From: Liopterus haemorrhoidalis
Taxonomy: Eukaryota > Arthropoda > Insecta > Coleoptera > Dytiscidae
Length of the DNA: 64,000 bases
Assembly (NCBI GenBank): GCA_963971575.1
Contig: OZ020615.1
Coordinates: forward strand, 62,071,379-62,135,378
Direction of reading: 5' to 3'
Shown: piece after piece, positions 55,000-64,000 of the stretch
How the letters are laid out: each line of letters starts with the position of its first letter
Numbering within the stretch: position 1 is the first letter of the stretch
Notes under the pieces: model-generated
Database searches by the model: none
Seen by the model: the letters and a program-made list of their open reading frames with translations, nothing else
What the model was told of the DNA's origin: nothing
Position numbers and translations under genes: made by a program

Positions 55000-55700
55000 C
55001 AACTTTCTAGCATGGAGTTTACCAGAACAGTTTTTCTGAAGACTCCAACAGTAGTAGGCCATCATGTGGCTATCTTATCTTCCTTGATATATATCCATAG
55101 TTTTATGTCCTGATGGAATCTTTCCCCCGGTTCTTCACTAAAATCACCTTGGTTTTCTGGTAAGTGGTCATAATACAACCGAGAATATTAAAGTTGGAAA
55201 GCATATTTTCCACTAATTCCCTGCCTTATGATTTCCAAGATAATTTTGTACTACTTGAATAAATGAACACCTAGAATTAGATTCAATCTCGTTCATTGAT
55301 GCGGTTGGATTGGATTGTGGATCTTCAGTAGGTTGCCATATCTGAGGACCATCAAATATTTTGCCTTTCAGTTTTTCAGAGTTAATCCCAGGAAATTGTA
55401 TCAAGTACACAAAGTCCATCTCGATTTAAAGCCCGCAAAAATTGCTACATAAGCCCAAACTTGATATGCAAGGGTGGAAATATAATTTTCTCTCTCGCAA
55501 CCAAAGGTTCGTTGACAACGTTTTGTTTTTCTTGAATTATGACATTTCTTAATGGAAATCATCCAATTTCTATTAACCCAGTACTGATACTTAGCTCTGC
55601 TGTCACAAAGACAAGGGTATTTTGTATATCCACTTTGCTGTCCAAGGTGGAAGTTTACCGTTTTTAGATAAAAAAAACTAAAATCAATTAGTCTGTATCT
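55000..55700 (-). pseudogene. Relic of a transposon-associated protein family
   Basis: Frame-broken minus-strand sequence with GYTKYPCLCDSRAKYQYW, a degraded IIFPPLHIKFGLM block, FPGINSEKLKGKIFDGPQIW, FIQVVQNYLGNHKAGN, then GDFSEEPGERFHQDI and MMAYYCWSL. I recall this motif order from an abundant, uncharacterised, repeat-associated protein family in animal genomes, without knowing its biochemical role. Stops and frameshifts occur throughout. Confidence 0.7.
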
Positions 55701-56687
55701 CAAAAACTAGAGCTGCTACGAAAAATAGTCAGGAATTTTTGGAATCAGCACATCAAAAATATCCAAAATCAGTTCTTACTTTTCCAGCACCAAGATAAAA
55801 AAAATATTTTGTTATCGCTGTTACAGCTTGCATACACCTGTTTAGTTAATAATGATAATAATGAATAAGCAACAGTAGTTATGAGACATAATTTGTGCCA
55901 CCCGAGTGCAGTCAGCGTAACCGGTCAGCTTAAGTTAGTCAGATCGTAGGTTCTATTAAAATTGGTTGAGCAACCAATTTTAATCCCTGGATCCGACCAT
56001 GCTCTGGCTGTTACTATGGAAACCGATTGTTCATAAATTGGAGTGACAACAATGGTGTTAACAACAATATCGAAGTATGTTAACAAATAAGCTACAGAGT
56101 AGTTTTTTACATCGTTTAACTTTAGAAGTTTGCAGTGCTGTTAATTATGAACAATTTGCGTTCAGAATAATGCCATTAGATACACCTTGTAATTTTTCCT
56201 GCATCCTACAAACTTTTAAATTATCATAATTAAATTTTATATTGTTAGTTCATGTAACATTATATAAAGTATAACAAAAAAAGCTCATTGATTTTCTAAA
56301 CTCATTTCTCCTCGTTGTATATGTAAAATCGAGAATGGCAGCTTGTAGTGAAACATTAATAACATGAAATTGTAGTTTATTGTACTGAATATATGAGCGA
56401 CAAAATGTTATTAGTTTTAAAACAAAATTAATATGTGTCAACATCCGTCCGCTGAAAGTAGACAAAAACAGTAAAATGAAACTGATGAATAAGGTCATAT
56501 AACACAGACAGTAGTGAACCATTCATAAATTTACAAAGGTTTTTTGATGTAATAAATATTAAAGAATCGAATTATTGACAGAAACTGTCCGAAGGAGTTT
56601 TTCGGTTCAGAAATCAAGAACGAGAAAATTTGTGACAAACACGAATACCAGTATCCTTAACACAAATTAATGTCATCGAAAAAAAAT
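55701..56687 (+). other. Intron 7, unassigned
   Basis: A perfect small palindrome, AAAATTGGTT|GAGC|AACCAATTTT, occurs at 55956-55979. Nothing else was recognised. Confidence 0.5.
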
Positions 56688-57514
56688 TGATGTGAAGTGT
56701 GAATATTCACACATTTCAGGGTTTCGCAGGTATATAATAAGTGAAGGCGGTATGCTGAGTGTGTAGGACAAATTTTACTTTGTAGTAATCACGGCAAAAT
56801 GAACGATATTTTTAAAATAATTTATTGTCTATTAATCATATAATAAGACTGGTTATTAATTTTACGCTCTTAAAAATTAAATGCATCATTTGTCAAAATA
56901 TAACTAGAATTTTGACAAAATAATTTCAACATAATAAAAATGCAAAAAAAAACAGAAAAAATAAAATTCACTCCGTACTCGAACTCGAAACTCTTCGTTT
57001 CACACCAGTGCTCTAACCCATTTCGCTATCGCACGCCTTGCATGTGAGTGTCTTACATTGGTATAACTTTTGTACTTTGTGAACCAAAAATCATAAAAAA
57101 TGCGTTATTTTCCGAAAACATAATCTGATAAAAAATTCCTGTTGTACTATTTCGGTTCACACCAATATACATTACTTAGAATTTTTTTAGATTTTTAGTT
57201 TAAACCATCTGGGCTACAGGGTGTGGGACAAAAATTTTTTTGCACAATTTTGGCAAAAAACGCATTCAAATAATTTATTTTGCAAAAATAAAAATTCGAT
57301 CATTAATCCACGTACTAAGGGCTTTCATTTGATACCCTACTCAGAATTAAAAAAATATATTTTTGTTTTCGATGAGCACATATTTGTTTATATTTTTAAA
57401 GGGGTATGTTTTTTAGATGTTTTAGTATTTTTCCTATATGCGGGTCAAAGAGTTGTATAAGCATGCCAAATTTCAACTCTCTAGGTTTAGTCGTTTGGCT
57501 ACAATTTTTACCGA

Positions 57515-57552
<38 letters not shown>

Positions 57553-57604
57553 GACAAAATGACGGTATAAGGGTTTTTTGGTCATACCTACAAAACCCTA
57601 AAAA
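56688..57604 (-). mobile_element. Family A element, copy A8
   Basis: Same order of blocks as A7, with nine or so CAGA units (57516-57551), a tRNA-like module at 56969-57038, and a terminus at 57604. It is a tail-to-tail partner of A9, with about 8 bases between. Confidence 0.92.
56969..57038 (-). other. tRNA-like module in A8
   Basis: Minus strand: A box TAGCGAAATGGGTTAGAGCA and B box GAGTTCGAGTACGG. Distinct from the modules of A5, A7, A9 and A10. Confidence 0.75.
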
Positions 57605-57663
57605 CGACCGATGTTTTTAGAGTTTGTAGGTATGACCAAAAAACCCTTATACCGTCATTTTGT

Positions 57664-58035
57664 GTTCGGTCAAATTATGCGGAATCCATTGGGAACAGAT
57701 CTTTTTCACAGCTAACTGTTCATGCAAAATCGAATATATTGCAGTCTGCGATATGCCAAAGGATGTCTCGATCTCACGGTAAGTCACATGTCGATCTTCT
57801 TCAATCATTGTGTGCACGGATGTTTTTTTGAATCACAACCGATTTTAGTTGACCTTCACGAGATTCATCACTGACGGACGCACGACCACGACGAAATTCT
57901 GCAAACCAATTGTAGTCTTTTCTGATGGTGCTTCATTACCAAAAGTTGAACGAAGCGAATCTATACATTGTTTTTGAGTTAGGCCTTTACTAAAATCGTA
58001 AAAAATCATCCAACGAAAACCTTCACGAGTAATAT
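57664..58035 (-). mobile_element. Mariner N-terminal fragment nested in A9
   Basis: Minus strand frames read IFYDFSKGLTQKQCIDSLRS then FGNEAPS, and after a frame break EEDRHVTYREIETSFGISQT, SILHEQLAVKKICSQWIPHN and LTEHK. This is an irritans/SETMAR-type transposase N-terminal half, truncated on both sides, without terminal repeats or TA flanks. Confidence 0.85.
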
Positions 58036-58555
58036 CCTGTCTGTTTGTCTATCGGTCTGTCTGTTGTTGTAAACAACATTGTAACAAAATTGTAGCCAAA
58101 CGGCTAAACCTAGAGAGTTAAAATTTGACATGCTTATACAACTCTTTGACCCGCACATAAGAAAAATACTTAAATATCTAAAAAACCTATCACCCTAAAA
58201 ATATAAACAAATATGTGCTCATCGAAAAAAAATATATATATATTTTTTTAATTCTGAGTAGGGTATCAAATGAAAGCCCTTAGTACGTGAATCAAAATTT
58301 TATTTTTGCAAAATAAATTATTTTGAAGCGATTTTTTCCAAAAATGTGCAAAAAAAATGTCCCACCCCCTGTAAGCCAGAGGGGGTAATCTAAAAATCTG
58401 AAAATATCTAAGTAATGAACATTGGTGTGAATCGGAATAGAACAACAGGAATTTTTTATCAGTTTATGTTTTCGGAAAATAACGCATTTTTTGTGTTTTT
58501 TGGTTGACGATGTAAAATATTTAATACGTCATGTAACACACTAAACCAGTAAGCA

Positions 58556-58625
58556 TTCATAGTCTAATGGTTAGCCTTCTCGCTTCCTAAGCTGCGAACT
58601 AAGGTTCACTTCCGAGCTGGAGACA
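58556..58625 (+). other. tRNA-like module in A9
   Basis: Plus strand: A box TAGTCTAATGGTTAGCCTTC and B box GGTTCACTTCC, in the same sense as the element. Related to the A5 module. Confidence 0.75.
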
Positions 58626-59125
58626 ATTTTATTTTTTCTGTTTTTTTTTGCATTTTTTTATTTTGTCAAAATTCTACTTATGTTTTGGCAAATGTTGCAT
58701 TTAATTTTTAAAAGCGTAAATATAATAACCAGTGGGAAATGTTGGAATTATAATTTAATTCTATGTTTCAATGTATACAAAATCAGAGGGGCGGATCATA
58801 TGACTTCAAACAACCAATGGAAGCCATAGGCGCAATTAACAAAATCTTAATGAACCTTGCTATATATATAAAAAAAAAAATACTGCACATATTTAAAAAC
58901 CTAAATAATGGTAGGCATTCGAATTAAAATTAACAAAAAATATTTTAACATAAAATTTGTTTTTAAAGCTCTTAGATTAACAGATGATAAATTATTTTAA
59001 AAATATCGTTCATTTTGCCGTGATTACTACAAAGCAAAATTTGTCCTACACACTCAGCATACCGCTTTCAGTTATTATATACCTGCGAATTCAATGTTTG
59101 AATACTCACACTTCACATTAATTTT

Positions 59126-60009
59126 TTCAACATATTCCATCGAAAGGAAACAGCTACACCAATCAGTACAGTTTGTTTAAGCACTCATTTTTAAGTGGGC
59201 CAACTTTAATTTAATATATTAAATATAAATTAAAATTCTTATAAAGATAGTAATCTTGTCAATTACGAAGGGCTAGTAGCCATGGAATAATTACAAAATG
59301 ATCCAAAACCAGTACAATTTGAGGCGATTAAGTGAAAATTCGTGTCAGACAATATAACATTTAAATTATAACATATATTAATAAGCGATTGGGCAGCCAC
59401 AAAACCCTGCGCCTGGCACAGAACACGAAGAGAAATTCAATTATCGTACCTGTGTAATAAATCAAATATTCGGTGTTGCATAACGCGCCTGGACCGTAAT
59501 TTCGACATATATAATTATATTGAATTATTGGAGTATGTGACGGTTAAAATTTTAAATTTGAAACATGAATATAAGAATTAATTGTAATTTGCTACCTAGT
59601 ATTTACTCTAAATGTTATTGATCGTAATACTCAATGTTTGCCATTAGTAATCAGGGCTTCAAACCGGAACTGAACCGAAAACCAAAAAAAACTGTTATTT
59701 TTGTTGGAACGAAAACCGGAGCTGAACCGAAAAAAAAATATCGGTTTATTTAGATTCAGATAATGTTTATGGGAGTGAATATAAAATACATTTTATTTAA
59801 GATTATTTTTTGAACTGATGAGCAGAAATTAATTGCGCTTCAATTATTTCTGTGGGGGTTGACGCCCCCTTGGCTGCGGCCTTGGTATGATTATTACAAA
59901 ATAAGGAATAAAATGTTCTTCTAAATTATAGTAGAATAGTATATTTTGTAACAAGGTTGGAATGAGAAAATTCGATGCTAGTGGAACATTGATGCAATGA
60001 GGAACCACG
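59126..60009 (+). other. Intron 7, unassigned
   Basis: A hAT-like left end (CAGGGCTTCAAACCGGAAC) starts at 59652 and a GGGGGTTGACGCCCCCTTGG block lies near 59855. Borders could not be paired. Confidence 0.4.
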
Positions 60010-61870
60010 TACATCGAATTTTCTCTTAACTAATAAGGGCGTGAGAATTGACAGGGGCGTTCAAATTATTTTCCTTGGATACTCTGTAGTTTATTTAGTC
60101 TAGAAAAAATTTGGGGCTTAATCGTTTTGAAATTACGACAATTTTTTGTAATGGCAAAATTTACGTTATTTGTGAAAATTGTGAATTAAAAAGAAGCACA
60201 ACTCAAAAATGGTCAGAGACAGCGACCTCCGGTTAAAATTTTTGTATCCTCCGTATTTTACTTAGTCTAGAAATAATTTGGGGCTTTAATCGATTTACGC
60301 GTTTTGTGATCACATTTTTTTTAGTGACGCAATTTACATTATTTGTGAAAATTACGATTTAAAAAAAAAACACAACTCAAAAACGGTTCAAGATAGCGAC
60401 ATGCGGTAAGAATTTTTGGATTCCTCGTAGTTTATTTAGTCTAGAAAAAATTTGAGGCCTTATTCGTTTTGTGTATTTGGAAATTATGACAAATTTTAAT
60501 ATGACGTGTTTTATGGAAATTTTCATCTTCCCATGGACGTATCTCAAAAACGAAATGCGATAACGACCTGCGGTTGAAATTTTTGAAATCTTGAGGTCCA
60601 AATTGATAATAATATTTTGAAACAAAAAAATTTTTTGAAATTTTTTCATTTTTTTTAAATTTTTTTAAAAATTTTAATAAATCCTAACTAAAAAATGATT
60701 AGGGATATAAATCTGCGATTTGAATTTTTAAAATTCTCCTATATTGTTTAGTCTGAAAAAAAAATTGGGCTTTCATAAACCAGTTAATAAATTTTGTATG
60801 GGCAATAATCCAAAACCCTAGAAAATGGCCAAAAATCGAAAAAATGGTAAGGGGTAGACCTTAAAAAAATCGGGATTTTGAAGCAAAATATTTTTGTCTC
60901 GGATTTAATTGAAAATTGGCATATACATGTATTTTTGGTCATAGATCAACAAAATTGGGTCCATTTTAGAGTTTGGGCAAAAGTTTTGGAATTATAGGCA
61001 AAAAAACTAAGCCAAATTGACTCTAACTCAAAAATTAGGAAAGCAATAATTTTTTAAATAATATTTTTATAATCCTCACCCCAGAATTAGCTAAAAACTA
61101 TATTTTGGCTAAAAACGGAGTCAAAAAAACTTTGATGAAAATTTAAAAATTTTAGGAAAAAAATATATTTTGAATTTTGTTGGAAAGGTAACATATTTAT
61201 ACATTTTTAGGCTTAGATCACAAATATATGGTCACTTTTGAGTTACAGGCCACAATTTTGACATTTTCGCCAAAAAAAGTTAAAAAAAGACCACAAAAAG
61301 GCTCAGAGCCGATGAAATGTTAGCCTGCCTCCTTTTTTAAACTATCTTACTAAACTAGTACTTACTTCTTATCTATCATCTATATCAGGGCTTCTTAAAC
61401 TTTTTTCATTAACGACCCCATTTATGAATGTGAGTTTGTTCGCGACCCCAGGTTCGCTAGATTTTATAAATTTATTTATTTAAATATTTTACATTAAGAT
61501 CTCGCGACCCCAAGATTTCGCTAAGCGACCCATTCGGGTTCACGACCCATAGTTTAAGAAACCCTGATCTATATTAATAAAATTGAAGACTATATCTGCT
61601 TTTTTTATTTTTTCGGCCTATTTGGTTTCTACACATTTCAGACGATTACAAGACAATATTCGCAAAAAAATCAATTTTTGTCTGTCTGTCCATCTGTCCG
61701 CGATTCAATCAAAAACGGCTACACATATTTTCATGTAATTTGGTGTGCAGATTTTTTATTCTAAGGGGGTATTTTGGGGTTAAAATTGTTCATTAAAATA
61801 CTTAAAATATCTCCCTTATTATTGCTTTAACAGAAAAATGTATATGACAAAAATTGTTTATTAATAAAAA
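60010..61870 (+). mobile_element. Family D repeat, locus 2 (inverted relative to locus 1)
   Basis: Large blocks are the inverse complement of 5990-8600, including tandem GTTTATTTAGTCTAGAAAAA units (60090, 60255 and 60430), AGGCTCAGAGCCGATGAAAT (61300) and AATAAAATTGAAGACTATAT (61575), followed by a TGTCTGTCTGTCCATCTGTC tract (61680). The piggyBac insertion of locus 1 is absent here. A hAT MITE is inserted at 61386-61566. Confidence 0.75.
61386..61566. mobile_element. hAT MITE with perfect 8-bp duplication
   Basis: Ends CAGGGCTTCTTAAAC and GTTTAAGAAACCCTG; flanks ATCTATAT on both sides (61378-61385, 61567-61574). 181 bp. It repeats GCGACCCCA and CACGACCCA words near the ends. Confidence 0.92.
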
Positions 61871-62477
61871 GACAAATCTTTTTTATTCAATGCATTTTTT
61901 CACATTAAAAAATTGATTTTCTTTTTATACATCAACAAATTGGTTAATTGTGAATGTAGTGAACCAGTGAGGTAGACAGTATTGTTGTAGTGTACACGTA
62001 GGTAATTTTTATTTTGTGATTCAGCGTTTTAATGAAGCGTATGGTCGGCTGTTGCCCCTAACACCGGCAGTAAATCACACTGCCTGCTACCTGATATACA
62101 CTTGCACTTTATTTTACACCTCTCGCGTCCGTCTGTGTTTACCAACATAGGATACGCTGACTGTACCTAACCGTTTCTTGCTGTTTACACACTCGGTTAT
62201 TTCAGAAAAACACATAAAATATAACTGTTTTTATAATTACCACAAGGATTTTTATCTAATAAAAATATTTAATGATTTAATGTTGGTAAAAACTTGAAAG
62301 AAACACAGATAAAGTAAGCTATGATTATAGTTGTTACCCTTTTAACATCGGTGAAATGCAGGTAGTCTGTCAACAAGGGGCCATTGTTATTTTTACAGGC
62401 ATATTTTAGCTTTGGGATTCTTCGTTCGTACGATAATAATAGTTTGTATACAACAGTGTTGTAATAGATTTAAAACA
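61871..62477 (+). other. Intron 7, unassigned
   Basis: No exon or named element; a GC-richer patch at 62040-62170 has no good open frame. Confidence 0.5.
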
Positions 62478-62586
62478 ATCAGCTGTGGCCACCACAGGAC
62501 CGACCGCCATCACGAAGTACTTGTTTCATTTATGCTGCTTTATCAAAAATTGTCTCAAATAAAAGTTGTTAGTTATTGCTTTTATA
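62478..62586 (+). repeat. Dispersed repeat H, copy 2
   Basis: Inverse of 46935-47040; ends exactly where the hAT element begins. Confidence 0.75.
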
Positions 62587-63100
62587 CAGTGGCGGCGCTA
62601 GCGAGAGGTCCACCCCCCCCCCCCATAAAAGTTGCTCTGGCTCCCAGTTGGCCCCCCTAGAATTACTTGGAAAAAAATACAACTGATGACCTAAAAAATA
62701 GGGTCCTGACATACAAAAAACATTTATGTGAAGTATGAATTTTCACACATTTCAGGGTTTCGCAGGTATTTAGTAACTGAATGATGATTATTTGGGATGC
62801 CAAAACAAATTTTATGTCAAAATATTTTTTATGAATTTTAAATCGAATGCCTAATACCATTATTTAAGTTTCTAAATATGTGCAGTATTTTTTTTATATA
62901 GCAAGGTTCATTAATATTTTGAAAATTGCGCCTATGTCTTCCATTGGTTGCTTAAATCGTAAGCCCCATCCTCTGATTTCGTATACATTCAAACATAGAA
63001 TTAAATTATAATTTCAGCACTTCCCACTGGTTATTAAATTTACGCTTGACAAAATAATTTAAACAAAATAAAAATGCAAAAAAATCAGAAAATTTTAAAT

Positions 63101-63168
63101 TGACAGGAATCGAACTCTAGTATACAAATTACGAAGAGACGACACAACGCACTACGCTACGAGCGCTG
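63101..63168 (-). other. tRNA-like module in A10
   Basis: Minus strand: A box TAGCGTAGTGCGTTGTGTCG and B box GAGTTCGATTCCTG. The A box is closest to the free SINEs of this window, but the rest differs. Confidence 0.75.
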
Positions 63169-63660
63169 ACTTATCTACTGGGTAACATAGCGAATTAAAT
63201 ATTTAACATATTTTAGTTAAAAACACAAAAAATGCGTTATTTTCCGAAAACATAATTTGTTCAAAAATTCCTGTTGTACTATTCCGGTTGACACCAATGT
63301 ACATTACTTAGAATTTTTTCAGATTTTTAGTTTAAACCATCTGGGCTACAGGGTGTGGGACAAAATTTCTTTTGCACAATTTTTGCAATAATCGCATCAA
63401 AATAATTTATTTTGCAAAAATAAAATTTTGATCGTTAATCCACGTACTAAGGGCTTTCATTTGATACCCTACTCAGAATTTTGTACATGTGGTTGTACAT
63501 GTTTGTACATGTTTTGTACATTTGGCACATGTTTGTTTATATATTTAGGGGGATGTGTTTTTTAGATGTTTTAGTATTTTTCCTATGTGCGGGTCAAAGA
63601 GTTGTATAAGCATGCCAAATTTCAACTCTCTAGGTTTAGCCGTTTACAATTTTTACCGAA

Positions 63661-63671
63661 CAGACAGACAC

Positions 63672-63764
<93 letters not shown>
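63661..63764. repeat. (CAGA)n array of A10
   Basis: About 26 tetranucleotide units with one CACA variant near the start; the longest such array in the window. Confidence 0.95.
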
Positions 63765-63765
<1 letters not shown>

Positions 63766-64000
63766 GACAAAATGACGGTATAAGGGTTTTTTGGTCATAC
63801 CTACAAAACCCTAAAAACAAGTGATGAACACAAAAAAAAGAAGATCCTCATTTCAAAAAAGAAAAGTGATGAGAAAAAAAAGGTCCTCACTTCCAGAGTG
63901 ACGTTCACGCGCCCCTGTCACTTGCCCCGATGCCAGGCCGTTCCTAGGGCTCTGCCCATGACTTCAAACACCCGGGGGCCCCGGGAATTTTCCCCAGCTA

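Larger units (their letters stand above)
57613..59125 (+). mobile_element. Family A element, copy A9, split by a mariner fragment
   Basis: Element orientation is + here. It begins TTTTTAGAGTTTGTAGGTAT at 57614, is interrupted in the microsatellite region at about 57664-58035, continues with the conserved CATGCTTATACAACTCTTTG block, a tRNA-like module (58556-58625), and ends ATACCTGCGAATTC plus a degraded hairpin and CACACTTCACATTAA near 59120. Confidence 0.9.
62722..63817 (-). mobile_element. Family A element, full-length copy A10
   Basis: All blocks of A7 are present: terminus at 63817, long CAGA array, CATGCTTATACAACTCTTTG, CACCCTGTAGCCCAGATGG, tRNA-like module (63101-63168), AATACCTGCGAAACCCTGAA and hairpin GTGTGAAAATTCATAC. 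An added TTTGTACATGTTTGTACATG tract lies at about 63480-63530. 1096 bp. Confidence 0.92.
62587..64000. mobile_element. hAT-like element, left end, split by family A and cut by the window end
   Basis: CAGTGGCGGCGCTAGCGAGA starts the element, followed by C runs. Internal AAAAGGTCCTCACTTCCAGA-type repeats occur both before (62680-62710) and after (63840-63900) the family A insertion, so one element was split. The right terminus is not reached. Confidence 0.65.

Noticed and set aside
56250..56522. Minus-strand open frame of 90 codons
   Set aside because: Compositional, without start context, splice sites or domain.
63555..63824. Open frame rich in TDRQTDRQ repeats
   Set aside because: It is the translated CAGA microsatellite of family A and recurs in every copy.
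60..64000. CRISPR array
   Set aside because: The tandem repeats are microsatellites or transposon-internal units, without regular repeat-spacer structure, in a eukaryotic sequence.

Overview
The window reads as a piece of an AT-rich arthropod genome, most likely an insect. Long introns separate short exons of higher GC content. The rest is packed with insect-type transposable elements: mariner/Tc1, hAT, piggyBac, PIF/Harbinger and pogo/Tigger, a THAP-containing (P-like) relic, Penelope-like and non-LTR retroelements, tRNA-derived SINEs, and microsatellite-bearing Helentron-like elements. There is no prokaryotic gene organisation. The order cannot be fixed from sequence alone.

One host gene is visible, on the + strand, running through most of the window and probably past both ends. 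Five exons can be joined in consistent reading phase (1844-1976, 4146-4356, 12155-12330, 15759-15882, 18230-18383). They encode a thrombospondin type-1 repeat followed by a complete TSPN/laminin-G-like domain. Two further candidate exons (36436-36576 and about 54489-54613) would add a hydrophilic, acidic linker. TSPN plus acidic linker is the N-terminal layout of multiplexin-type collagens (collagen XV/XVIII), but no collagen repeat lies in the window, so that identity is an inference. Introns 5 and 6 are about 18 kb each. A TATA box plus initiator pair at 22814/22845, followed by a donor site at 22951, may be an internal alternative promoter.

Layout: 0-2 kb SINE, hAT element, exon 1. 2-4 kb mariner relics, exon 2. 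4.8-8.6 kb MITE and a large Helentron-like repeat (family D) with a nested piggyBac. 9-15.4 kb LINE, Penelope and mariner relics around exon 3. 15.5-18.4 kb exons 4 and 5 flanked by a LINE that carries a Harbinger element that carries a hAT MITE. 19-36 kb nested hAT, piggyBac, foldback and THAP relics. 36-45 kb candidate exon 6, repeat families A, B and C, and a nearly intact mariner inside a LINE. 45-50 kb foldback elements, SINE, pogo MITE. 49-64 kb five long copies of family A, including a tail-to-tail pair, candidate exon 7, family D again in inverse orientation, and a terminal hAT element split by family A.

The most interesting pattern is family A. Copies are well conserved in their flanks and have subterminal inverted repeats, a terminal hairpin and a (CAGA)n array, as in Helentron-derived DINE/HINE elements. 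At one fixed internal position every long copy carries a tRNA-like module with recognisable A and B boxes. Most of these modules are not alignable with each other, as if the cassette had been replaced repeatedly.
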